30,845 bases of DNA from an uncultured Akkermansia sp. (GTDB lineage: Bacteria; Verrucomicrobiota; Verrucomicrobiia; Verrucomicrobiales; Akkermansiaceae), in the NCBI GenBank assembly GCA_904501975.1, contig CAJGCZ010000028.1:1-30845 (forward strand). Reading direction: 5' to 3'. Positions 23,512-30,845 of this stretch are shown one piece after another (positions within the stretch are counted from its first letter, which is position 1; each line of letters begins with the position of its first letter). A program made the position numbers and the translations under genes. The notes below the pieces were generated by a model, which did no database searches, was not told the DNA's origin, and worked only from the letters and a program-made list of their open reading frames with translations.

Positions 23512-24840
23512 ATGGAAAACTTTACTCCTTGGACTCTCTTTGTTGACCTTGGCGTTATCTCGTGCTTGCTGTTGATTTGTAAGTGGATGCGCGTTAAGTT
23601 GAGACTGATGCAGAAGTTTTTTATTCCGCCCAGCTTAGCTGCCGGATTCTTGGGCTTGGCTTTTGGCCCCGGGGGTATGGATGTGTTGCCCCTTTCTTCT
23701 CAGTTGGGTACCTATGCCGGTATACTCATAGCCTTTATTTTCGGTTCGTTGGCAATTACCTCGCAGCGTGGGGAGGATGCCGGTGCCTCCATTGGCCGCA
23801 TGTGGGCATATTCCCAAGCCGGTTTGCTGTTGCAGTGGGCCTTGGGTGGTTTGTTAGGCTTGCTGGTATTGCAGTATATTTGGCCGGAGATTGGAGCCGG
23901 CTTCGGCATCACCATGCCTAGTGGTTTCTGTGGTGGCCACGGTACCGCAGCTGCCGTGGGCGAGGCCTTCAAGAACATGGGCAACGATGCCATTGTAACG
24001 CTGGCCATGACTGCGGCAACCGTGGGTATTGTTGCTTCCGTTTTCATTGGCTTGCCCCTCATTAAGTGGGCCACGCGCAAGGGCCATACTTCCTATATCA
24101 CGGATTACGAATCCTTGCCGGTCGAATTGCGCACCGGTTTGCTGGTACCGGAAGAAAAGCGCCCCCGCTTGGGTACAGATACTTGTTCCTCCATTTCCAT
24201 TGATTCGCTCACCTTTAATCTGACGGTAGTGGCTGCTATTGCCTTGGGTGGTTATGGATTGAGCAAGTTGGTGGGTATGTGGGTGCCGGGCTTAGAGCTG
24301 CCGGTGTTCAGCTGCGCCTTTGTGGTAGGTGTTTTCCTGCGTAAAATTTTGGATCACACCGGCGCTATGCAATATACCTGCCCGCAAACCATCAGCCACA
24401 TGAGTGGCATGATGACAGATTTCCTTGTGGCCTTCGGTATTGCCAGTATCAAGCTTTCCGTGGTGGTGGCCTATTGGCAGCCCTTGGTCATTTTGCTGAT
24501 TGTTGGCTTGGTTGGCACGCTTCTTTATGTGTTGTTGATGGGCAAACTGATGCAAAAGGAATGCTGGTTTGAAAAAGCCATTTTCACGTGGGGCTGGTTT
24601 ACGGGTACCATGGCTATGGGTATTGCCTTGCTGCGTGTGGTGGACCCCGATATGCGCTCCCGCTGCTTGGATAGCTATGCGCTGGCCTACCTTTTCATTG
24701 CCCCGGTAGAAATTGCGCTGGTCACCTTCGCACCCATTGTCTTTACTAATGGCGGCGGCCTCTGGTTTGCGTCTGCTTGCTTGGTTGCCGGCTTAGGCGT
24801 GCTGGCTGTTGCTAAGTGCAGAGGATGGATGAAGAAATAA
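23512..24840 (+). CDS. gltS: Sodium/glutamate symporter
   Basis: Inner-membrane carrier taking up glutamate with Na+. The 442-residue protein has about ten hydrophobic segments in two inverted halves. The first half carries the characteristic hairpin motif GFCGGHGTAAAVGEAF (about 138-153); the second half has the matching re-entrant region with FTWGWFTGTMAMGIALLRVVDP. IPPSLAAGFLGL near 38-49 also fits the family. Length is slightly above E. coli GltS (401 residues). It is a single-gene unit between its own promoter and a strong bidirectional terminator. Loss of the usual leader suggests translation of a nearly leaderless mRNA. Confidence 0.93.
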   Translation: MENFTPWTLFVDLGVISCLLLICKWMRVKLRLMQKFFIPPSLAAGFLGLAFGPGGMDVLPLSSQLGTYAGILIAFIFGSLAITSQRGEDAGASIGRMWAYSQAGLLLQWALGGLLGLLVLQYIWPEIGAGFGITMPSGFCGGHGTAAAVGEAFKNMGNDAIVTLAMTAATVGIVASVFIGLPLIKWATRKGHTSYITDYESLPVELRTGLLVPEEKRPRLGTDTCSSISIDSLTFNLTVVAAIALGGYGLSKLVGMWVPGLELPVFSCAFVVGVFLRKILDHTGAMQYTCPQTISHMSGMMTDFLVAFGIASIKLSVVVAYWQPLVILLIVGLVGTLLYVLLMGKLMQKECWFEKAIFTWGWFTGTMAMGIALLRVVDPDMRSRCLDSYALAYLFIAPVEIALVTFAPIVFTNGGGLWFASACLVAGLGVLAVAKCRGWMKK

Positions 24841-24893
24841 GCTGTTGAAATGCTCGTTTGGCTCATTCTGCAAGAGTGTGCTCAACGAATGAA

Positions 24894-24935
24894 CAAAGAG
24901 CCCGGGGCAAAAGCTCCGGGCTCTTTGCTATTTTC
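24894..24935. terminator. Bidirectional terminator between gltS and an orphan gene
   Basis: A 15-position stem with one mismatch and an AAAA loop (24894-24908 with 24913-24927). Plus-strand readout continues into CTATTTTCTC; on the minus strand it begins right after the stop of the 309-residue gene, whose tail is less T-rich. It best serves gltS. Confidence 0.75.
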
Positions 24936-25857
24936 TCATGATGATAGAATGGACTTTTTTATAAAGCCGTATCTCATCCTTTTGCGAATCAAAATACGGT
25001 TCTGTTAGTAGTTGAATAAGAAGTATGCTGCCGGGGATGCCGTTCATGAGCAGAAATGTCATGACAGGGGCGACGATATGAGTTCTGAAGGTAAATGTTT
25101 CAGGAAAATCCCAAAACAAAAGGACGATAAAGTATATTGTGGAGAGTGCGATGATGGAACAGGTCTCCCACGGATAATTCAAAATAAACTTTTCCGCTTT
25201 GCGTGAAGGGAAAGCATCGGGATTGATGGAAAGAATCCCTTTTTCTTCATTTTTGACAAAAGTAGGTACTTCCAACAAGTCTGTATCAGGAACGGTTGGC
25301 TGATTAAACGGTTTAATATTCAAATGATGGCATGCCACAGCAGTGATTAGTAACTGTTCAAATGCTGCAACCGACGCGATATTGGCCTCATCCGTTTTTG
25401 ATAATAACGGATATCTGTCCTCATAGGTCGGCAGTATCCAATTTCCATACGAAACAATAGAGGAAACGATGGAGTGCTGAGAAATAAGCAATCCTCCCCA
25501 CGCTGCATACATATTTGCTTGAGATAAACTAAAACCTTGCCGATATGCCCATTTTTTGCGCCGCCTGAATGAATCTCTCGTAAACAACAGGATTGTTTTG
25601 TTTGACGCATCCGTAATCATTATTTCCCCCATGGCGTCTATGTTGATTTTTCCGCATGATTCGCCATTATAATACAGTTGTCCTTGGGTTTCATGGGCGC
25701 CATACTTATCTATGATAAGTTCATCTTTCCCTCGTGTTACCTTGAAGCGCTTTGTGTTGTAATCAAAAGAAGCGTGACCGAATACTTCTGCCTGCGCGGT
25801 AAATATGGTTCCCTCCCAATTCTTTTCAAAGGTCTTTCTCTTGATTTGTATATGCAT
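24928..25857 (-). CDS. Membrane-anchored protein of unknown function
   Basis: I do not recognise this 309-residue protein. The N-terminal two thirds looks soluble: a beta-rich start (about 1-100) with repeated strand-like segments such as AEVFGHASFDYNTKRFKV, then a helical region with ANMYAAWGGLLISQHS and AFEQLLITAVACHH. Two hydrophobic segments near 232-250 and 260-283 anchor the C-terminus in the membrane. The gene is visibly more AT-rich than its neighbours, with more Lys/Ile/Asn codons ending in A or T, which may point to transfer. It has a near-consensus promoter flanked by inverted hexamers. No catalytic motif is visible. Confidence 0.8.
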   Translation of the reverse strand: MHIQIKRKTFEKNWEGTIFTAQAEVFGHASFDYNTKRFKVTRGKDELIIDKYGAHETQGQLYYNGESCGKINIDAMGEIMITDASNKTILLFTRDSFRRRKKWAYRQGFSLSQANMYAAWGGLLISQHSIVSSIVSYGNWILPTYEDRYPLLSKTDEANIASVAAFEQLLITAVACHHLNIKPFNQPTVPDTDLLEVPTFVKNEEKGILSINPDAFPSRKAEKFILNYPWETCSIIALSTIYFIVLLFWDFPETFTFRTHIVAPVMTFLLMNGIPGSILLIQLLTEPYFDSQKDEIRLYKKVHSIIMRK

Positions 25858-25908
25858 GGTTGCGATATGAAAGGTAGGTAGGCTATAGAGAATAACAGTG
25901 CTCCGCGT

Positions 25909-25937
25909 AGTATAACGTAGGCAATATCTGTTGTCAA
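25909..25937 (-). promoter_or_regulatory. Strong sigma70-like promoter with possible operator
   Basis: TTGACA (25937-25932), 17-base spacer, TATACT (25914-25909) on the minus strand, for the 309-residue gene. CCTACG/CGTAGG hexamers at 25939-25944 and 25916-25921 form an inverted pair around the -35 box and spacer, a possible operator. Confidence 0.65.
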
Positions 25938-25965
25938 TCCTACGTTTCGAGAGCTGCTATGCAAT

Positions 25966-26003
25966 AAAAAAATCCCCTCTGCCCAACAAAAGGCAGAGGG
26001 GAT
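25966..26003 (-). terminator. Intrinsic terminator of mdh
   Basis: Twelve-base-pair perfect stem (25972-25983 with 25992-26003, eight-base loop) followed on the minus strand by at least six T residues. Confidence 0.88.
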
Positions 26004-26026
26004 AATAAGCTTTTTGATTCGTAGCT

Positions 26027-27007
<981 letters not shown>

Positions 27008-27017
27008 AACGCCACAT

Positions 27018-27046
27018 ATTATGCCAGTTTCTACCCCGGCGGTCAA
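27018..27046 (-). promoter_or_regulatory. sigma70-like promoter of mdh
   Basis: TTGACC (27046-27041), 17-base spacer, CATAAT (27023-27018) on the minus strand. Ten bases separate the -10 box from the ATG at 27007. Confidence 0.65.
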
Positions 27047-27175
27047 TCCTGAATTCTGCCACATCAGGTAAAATACCAAAGAAATATGGTGCAGTCACAT
27101 AAAAATACGCTGTGCCGTAGTAGCAGTTCGTGCCCATTGTGGCAGCATCACCTCATCGCCGGATGCTGTGGCAGC

Positions 27176-27204
27176 AAAAAGCCCCGGGTATGAGCCGGGG
27201 CTTT
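27176..27204 (-). terminator. Intrinsic terminator of dnaB
   Basis: Ten-base-pair stem AAAGCCCCGG/CCGGGGCTTT (27178-27187 with 27195-27204), seven-base loop, running on the minus strand into TTTTT. It lies 15 bases after the dnaB stop. Confidence 0.85.
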
Positions 27205-27219
27205 GGAGGAGGAAAATCG

Positions 27220-28653
27220 TTATTCTTCGTCGTCTCCTTCTGTGGGAATGCGAGGAACGAAACGCATGATTTCTGCGTGGAAAGAAAGGGGAACGTCACC
27301 CGTAGGACCGTTTCGGTTTTTAGCAAGCAACAGGTTAGCATCGTTGCCGGCTTTTTCGCGGTCTTCATCGTCTTCGGCGTAGTATTTGGAGCGCCAGAGC
27401 AAGCCAATCATATCGGCGTCCTGCTCAATAGCACCGGATTCACGCAAGTCACTCATCATGGGCGTACCCTTGTTCTTGCCGGTACGGTTTTCCGGACCAC
27501 GGTTCAGCTGGGCCAGCACAACAATAGGAATCTTGAGCTCTTTTGCGAGGGCCTTGAGGCCACCGGAGATTTCTGCAATTTCACGTTCGCGGCTGTTTTG
27601 AGCCTGCTTGGTGTGCGAGCGCATGAGCTGGAGGTAATCGATGCCGATGGCGGCCAAATCCGGGTATTTGCGCATTTGGCGGCGGGCTTTGGCGCGCAGC
27701 TCAGAGATGGAGATACCGGCCGTGTCGTCAATAATCAGCTTGCTGTTTTTCAGCTCGGTAATGGCAGATTTGAAGCGCTTTACTTCCTCCGGTGTCAGTT
27801 TGCCGCCTGCTGCCTTGAGGGCAGACTTGCTGATGGCAGCGCGCGCATAGAGAAGGCGCTCCACCAGCTGCTCACTGGGCATTTCACAGGAGAAGGCCAT
27901 CATGGGTAGCTTTAAGTCTAGCACCACGTGCTCTACAATATTGAGCATGAAGGAGGTTTTACCCATAGACGGACGCGCGGCAATAACGAAAAGCTCACCG
28001 GATTTCATGCCGTTAATCATGGTGTCCAACTTCGGGTAGCCGGTGGAAATACCGAGGATGCCACCTTGGGTGCTCATCATGCGTTCCAAGTTGGATACGG
28101 CTTTCTCAATGTCGTCTTTCAGGCTCCATTCCTCTCCTTTTGCGGAGGCATGGCGAATTTGCAACACTTCCTGCTCCGTTTGGTCCAGCAGTTCTTCCAC
28201 TTCTGCCTCCGAGGTATAGGCTGCATCCGTAGCGCGGTTGGCGGTGAGAATGATGCTGCGGCGAATATATTTTTCCTTCAGCGTCTCAAAGTGCAGGGAG
28301 TACAAAGCCGTGGTCGTGGCAAAGGAAAAAATATCCATCAACCCCGCATTGCCGCCTACGGCTTCCAATTTCTTGTTGTCGGCCAGCTCCTGTGCTACGG
28401 ATACGGTATCGATTGCAATGCCTTTCTCATAGCGCTCGCGGAAAATCTCCCACAATATTCGGTGGGCAGGGATGTAGAAGTAATCACCGGTCAGGCCATC
28501 TGCAATGCATTGAGAGATAATGTTGGTGGGGTCGATGGTCATCATCGAGAGCAGGCTCTTTTCCACACCGGGAGCCTGCGGCATCACGGCGTGCTCTTTT
28601 TCTGCCGTTGCCCCAGATTTGAAGTCTATCTTGTCTTCTTTTTTCTTTGCCAT
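27220..28653 (-). CDS. dnaB: Replicative DNA helicase
   Basis: Ring-shaped 5'-3' helicase that unwinds DNA ahead of the replisome and recruits primase. The 477-residue protein has the helical N-terminal domain (about 25-125, starting PQAPGVEKSLLSMM), a linker, and the RecA-like C-terminal domain from about 200 with GISTGYPKLDTMINGMKSGE, Walker A ARPSMGKTS (226-234), the FSCEMPSEQLVERLL segment, Walker B with IGIDYLQLM, and the arginine-finger region near LRESGAIEQDADMI. No intein is present, which is worth stating for dnaB. The N-terminal tail is Lys-rich. It is a single-gene unit with a promoter and terminator. Confidence 0.96.
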   Translation of the reverse strand: MAKKKEDKIDFKSGATAEKEHAVMPQAPGVEKSLLSMMTIDPTNIISQCIADGLTGDYFYIPAHRILWEIFRERYEKGIAIDTVSVAQELADNKKLEAVGGNAGLMDIFSFATTTALYSLHFETLKEKYIRRSIILTANRATDAAYTSEAEVEELLDQTEQEVLQIRHASAKGEEWSLKDDIEKAVSNLERMMSTQGGILGISTGYPKLDTMINGMKSGELFVIAARPSMGKTSFMLNIVEHVVLDLKLPMMAFSCEMPSEQLVERLLYARAAISKSALKAAGGKLTPEEVKRFKSAITELKNSKLIIDDTAGISISELRAKARRQMRKYPDLAAIGIDYLQLMRSHTKQAQNSREREIAEISGGLKALAKELKIPIVVLAQLNRGPENRTGKNKGTPMMSDLRESGAIEQDADMIGLLWRSKYYAEDDEDREKAGNDANLLLAKNRNGPTGDVPLSFHAEIMRFVPRIPTEGDDEE

Positions 28654-28678
28654 GATGCCTTGTTACGCGTGCCCGCTC

Positions 28679-28707
28679 ATGCTACCATAGCAAACAGGCG
28701 ATTTCAA
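28679..28707 (-). promoter_or_regulatory. Probable promoter of dnaB
   Basis: TTGAAA (28707-28702), 17-base spacer, TAGCAT (28684-28679) on the minus strand; leader about 18 bases to the ATG at 28653. Confidence 0.5.
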
Positions 28708-28750
28708 GAAAACAATTTTGATTTTTCATTTAGAGCAGTATCAATTCTCC

Positions 28751-28779
28751 TTTACTCCTTACCCTTTGTGTGATATGCT
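28751..28779 (+). promoter_or_regulatory. Possible promoter of the small ORF and coiled-coil gene
   Basis: TTTACT (28751-28756), 17-base spacer, TATGCT (28774-28779), each four of six to consensus. An alternative -10 is TAAAAT at 28787-28792. Confidence 0.35.
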
Positions 28780-28795
28780 GGGTGCGTAAAATATT

Positions 28796-28915
28796 TTGCA
28801 GTCAATTTCTTACTTTATTAACACTCAGCGTACCAATGAGGCAGAGGTTCCGCATGATGTACATTGTGTGCCGGTTCAATTCAAAGTGATGGGAGAACAG
28901 AAAGAAGAACAATGA
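28796..28915 (+). CDS. Possible 39-codon ORF coupled to the next gene
   Basis: From a TTG at 28796, 39 codons run to a TGA at 28913-28915 that overlaps the ATGATG start of the next gene (AATGATGA). Such stop/start overlap is typical of translational coupling, and the reading frame (segments NTQRTNEAEVPHDVHC and KVMGEQKEEQ) has a protein-like composition. An in-frame TAA lies just upstream at 28787, so only a TTG or ATT start is possible; no ribosome binding site is seen. It could be a real small protein, a regulatory leader ORF, or chance. Confidence 0.3.
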   Translation: MQSISYFINTQRTNEAEVPHDVHCVPVQFKVMGEQKEEQ

Positions 28916-29247
28916 TGAAAAAGCAATGGCAGGAGTTTGCCCGAGATATGGAAGAACTAGAGGCTGAAATGGAGGCTATGGAGAAGGCCATGCCCACTGA
29001 GCATGTATCTTGTTCTCGCACTTCGTTTACTCGCAATGGCAAAACGATGAGTCGGCAAAACAGTGTGCACCATGGCAATACAAAATCCCCGTCTTCTATC
29101 CCGAAAGAAGAGAGGGAGCATTTGCTGGAATTAATGGAGATGCGTATGGAACGCCTGATTCAGCAGCGTACCAATATGCTTTATGTGCTTGTCGGTATCT
29201 CCTTGTTGCTTTCTTTGCTGGCTTTGGTTGCCGCTTGCATTGTGTGA
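28912..29247 (+). CDS. Tail-anchored coiled-coil membrane protein, unknown
   Basis: A 111-residue protein I do not recognise. It starts with a Glu/Met-rich heptad-like helix (about 5-28), has a polar low-complexity middle rich in Ser, Thr, Arg and His (30-65), a second charged helix KEEREHLLELMEMRMERLI (65-83), and ends with one hydrophobic helix (about 90-111) right at the C-terminus. It is therefore probably anchored by its tail with the coiled coil in the cytoplasm. ATG at 28912 and 28915 are equally possible; both sit on the stop codon of the upstream small ORF. A hairpin terminator follows at 29304-29335. Confidence 0.7.
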   Translation: MMKKQWQEFARDMEELEAEMEAMEKAMPTEHVSCSRTSFTRNGKTMSRQNSVHHGNTKSPSSIPKEEREHLLELMEMRMERLIQQRTNMLYVLVGISLLLSLLALVAACIV

Positions 29248-29301
29248 GTTCTCCTCTACAGAAAAGAGGTAGTCCTCTTTATTCGCGTATCATAAACAGA
29301 A

Positions 29302-29335
29302 TGAAAGGGCCGCCGTGTTAATGTCGGCCCTTTTT
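29302..29335. terminator. Terminator shared by convergent genes
   Basis: Nine-base-pair stem AAAGGGCCG/CGGCCCTTT (29304-29312 with 29325-29333) with TTTTT on the plus strand, serving the coiled-coil gene. The stop codon of the minus-strand lipoprotein gene (29318-29320) lies inside the loop, so one stem arm encodes its last residues. Confidence 0.75.
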
Positions 29336-30058
29336 AATGGCTTGGCGCTGTTTGGCGTATTGCTCATTCAAGCTCTTCTCTTTTTTGCTGAAATCTTCGT
29401 AATTCTGCGTTCGTTCCTTGTACAATGCCTTCCTTTCTGCATCGTACCACAGAGCGAGTGCTCTCTCTTCGTTAGATAACAATTCGAGCTGAACGTGGTA
29501 GTAATGGTCGCGCCATTCTTCTGTATGGGACATGGGGTGGGGCAGACAAACAATGCCGCAGGAATCGCTGTAATTGATTTGCACCCACGGGGGCATGCTG
29601 CATTCACTCGGATTCAGCGTATAATTGCAGATATTGCAAATGGCTTGACGCTGTTTTACCTGTTGGGGGGTGTTGCTGCCATCTGTTGACCGCATAATTT
29701 CCTCCCACATGGCGGGGTAAATCTCCGATAAAAAGTGGGTTTTGGCTTCTTCTGAGGTGTTTTCAATATGCCCTTCAGCCGCCAGTTTTTGCCATACAGA
29801 GCCTTCGATATCGTGGTCGATTTCCTTCCACGTTGTGGGGTATCCGGGCAGGACGGCGTAGGCTTCTATGTATGCTTGCTTCAGCGTTTTATACTCCTGC
29901 GGATATTTACTGCGGTATTCAGCCAGAGCCTTGCGGTAAGATTCTGTAAATGCGGCTAGCGGATTAAATGGCAGAGGTTCTGTCGGCTTTTGCTGAAAAC
30001 AGCACGCTGACATAAGAATGACTCCAAGGAACGGAATATAGCGGAAACTCTTTTTCAT
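29318..30058 (-). CDS. Lipoprotein of unknown function
   Basis: A 246-residue precursor from the ATG at 30058; a longer in-frame start at 30148 would put 30 residues before the signal and is unlikely. The signal MKKSFRYIPFLGVILMSAC ends in a lipobox-like MSAC (Cys19). The mature part is helical and rich in Glu, Lys, Tyr and Trp, with a middle Cys-rich patch: ICNIC, a Cys in NPSEC and SCGIVC, enough for disulfides or a metal site. The C-terminal region (about 190-246) is a long Glu/Lys/Arg-rich, coiled-coil-like helix. I know no family that matches. No promoter was placed; it is divergent from the small secreted protein gene. Confidence 0.78.
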   Translation of the reverse strand: MKKSFRYIPFLGVILMSACCFQQKPTEPLPFNPLAAFTESYRKALAEYRSKYPQEYKTLKQAYIEAYAVLPGYPTTWKEIDHDIEGSVWQKLAAEGHIENTSEEAKTHFLSEIYPAMWEEIMRSTDGSNTPQQVKQRQAICNICNYTLNPSECSMPPWVQINYSDSCGIVCLPHPMSHTEEWRDHYYHVQLELLSNEERALALWYDAERKALYKERTQNYEDFSKKEKSLNEQYAKQRQAIKKGRH

Positions 30059-30160
30059 TTCTTGTATACGGGCGATGCACCTATGATAGCTCTTTTTTAT
30101 TGAAATGCGAGGGCATTTTTCAGAAAAATCATAAAATGTGGGTCGCAATCAATTTACAGC

Positions 30161-30188
30161 TTGACATCTTGTGTGGAACTCGTATACT
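30161..30188 (+). promoter_or_regulatory. sigma70-like promoter of a small secreted-protein gene
   Basis: Consensus TTGACA (30161-30166), 16-base spacer, TATACT (30183-30188). Leader about 12 bases to the ATG at 30207. Confidence 0.65.
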
Positions 30189-30206
30189 GGAAGTGTCCTT
30201 ATAACC

Positions 30207-30539
30207 ATGAAAACGCTTTCCATCCTTTCTGTTTTTGCTGCGCTGGCTCTTAGTGTCCAGGCTGCACCCACTATTGACGTAAAAGACCTTTCTGAAGAGA
30301 AGCTTCAGGAGATTGCAACCGAGCGCCAGAAGAAGAGCCTTGATTCTTACAATTCTGCAGTGAAGAAGGCAGAAGATAAGCGCGATAAGGCTGTCAAGAA
30401 GGCTAAGGAAATTACGGATAAGAACGATGCCGGCTTGAAGAAGACCATTCAGCGCCGTCACCTCAACACCATGCTGCCTCCCTGCGAGCGCGAACCCGAG
30501 GCTCCGCGTGATCCGGAGGATTACAGCATTGAGTATTAA
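30207..30539 (+). CDS. Small secreted charged helical protein
   Basis: A 110-residue precursor with a signal peptide (MKTLSILSVFAALALSVQAA) and a mature chain of about 90 residues dominated by Lys, Glu, Asp and Ala in a heptad-like pattern (about 28-80), ending in a Pro/Glu-rich tail with one Cys. The mature protein should be an exported coiled-coil or extended helix. An upstream in-frame ATG at 30171 would contain the promoter and is rejected. No family is recognised. Strong promoter and terminator suggest good expression. Confidence 0.75.
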   Translation: MKTLSILSVFAALALSVQAAPTIDVKDLSEEKLQEIATERQKKSLDSYNSAVKKAEDKRDKAVKKAKEITDKNDAGLKKTIQRRHLNTMLPPCEREPEAPRDPEDYSIEY

Positions 30540-30563
30540 TCCTGATTAACTCGATAATTTTTG

Positions 30564-30601
30564 AAAAACCGTGGTGCGTTGCTTAGCGTACCACGGTTTT
30601 T
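30564..30601 (+). terminator. Intrinsic terminator of the small secreted-protein gene
   Basis: Twelve-base-pair stem (30564-30575 with 30590-30601), 14-base loop with extra GCG/CGT-type pairing, whose 3' arm ends in TTTTT. Confidence 0.85.
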
Positions 30602-30607
30602 GCGTTT

Positions 30608-30845
30608 CGCTCTGTTAAACTTCTTAGTTGATAAATGGGAGTTTGTCGTATCCACCCCGCGAGCGCAGCGAGCCAAATTTGAGAGTCCGGAGGACGACAG
30701 AACGTAGCCGGGGGTGGTTCATCGAGGCGTAGCCGAAGATGAGAACCCCCGGTAACGCATGAAAATGATAGGGAGCCCTGTAGCGCCTGAGGCGCAGCCG
30801 AAGACGCGGAAGGCCGACAGATAAGGGCGAGGGCGTAAGCCCGAA
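30608..30845 (+). repeat. Structured intergenic repeat, right copy
   Basis: Gene-free end region of the same repeat family as 1-173, in opposite orientation. 30608-30646 is the AT-rich block; 30668-30693 the GCGAGCC...GGAGG block; TAGCCGGGGGTGG (30705-30717) and AACCCCCGG (30744-30752) are pairing arms. It runs further than the left copy: the 16-base unit GGCGTAGCCGAAGATG at 30726-30741 returns at 30791-30806 with two differences. No coding potential is seen. Confidence 0.75.

Noticed and set aside
27150..27175. Direct repeat TGTGGCAGCA near the dnaB terminator
   Set aside because: Just two short copies without a regular context; likely chance.
27928..28773. Plus-strand open frame opposite dnaB
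   Set aside because: Fully antisense to a conserved helicase and lacking domain-like sequence.
30608..30845. CRISPR array
   Set aside because: Only one 16-base subunit recurs once with mismatches; there are no regular repeats and spacers and no cas genes.

Overview
The window looks like a piece of a Verrucomicrobiota chromosome, most likely from a gut lineage close to Akkermansia. This is inferred from the gene mix, not from a database match: a GH89 lipoprotein of the mucin/heparan-degrading type, a PilB/GspE-GspF-pseudopilin module, an EF-P with an arginine tip, a small AP2-like protein, housekeeping genes that mostly lack Shine-Dalgarno sequences, and GC-rich structured intergenic repeats. 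Both ends carry copies of one repeat family in inverted orientation, which suggests that this is a whole assembly contig that broke at repeats. I see no tRNA, rRNA, CRISPR array, transposase or phage gene.

Layout. 1-295: end repeat and the promoter of an RtcB-type RNA ligase (296-1489, +). Facing it is a minus-strand block: KtrB, KtrA and a HAD phosphatase from their own promoter (4648 down to 1486), preceded by prfA-prmC-membrane protein (7302 down to 4710). Next come a pseudopilin and a DAHP synthase (9226 down to 7423), then a four-gene metal ABC operon in the order substrate-binding protein, small anchored protein, His-rich ATPase, permease (12176 down to 9271). EF-P (12353-12922) and the GH89 lipoprotein (13089-15332) follow, each with a clear terminator. 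The fibre/secretion module runs from 20759 down to 15425: two tandem GspE/PilB ATPases, GspF and a GspG-like pseudopilin. It has a promoter in front and a second one before gspF. kdsB-uppS (22496 down to 20960) serve lipopolysaccharide and undecaprenyl carrier synthesis.

The right third is made of smaller units: a secreted 137-residue protein (+), an AP2-like protein (-), the glutamate symporter GltS (+), an orphan two-helix membrane protein (-), malate dehydrogenase (-), the replicative helicase DnaB (-), a possible 39-codon ORF coupled to a tail-anchored coiled-coil protein (+), a lipoprotein (-) and a secreted charged helical protein (+). The second end repeat closes the window.

Regulatory signals are unusually readable. 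About a dozen sigma70-like promoters with spacers of 16-18 bases can be placed, and most transcription units end in a strong hairpin with a T tract. In several units the -10 box lies only 7-12 bases before the start codon, implying nearly leaderless mRNAs. No clearly new defence or mobile system was found. The most noteworthy points are the inverted end repeats, the near-leaderless promoter pattern, the paired GspE ATPases with unequal zinc motifs and lysine-rich inserts in their partners, the Arg34 EF-P, and several small unrecognised envelope proteins.
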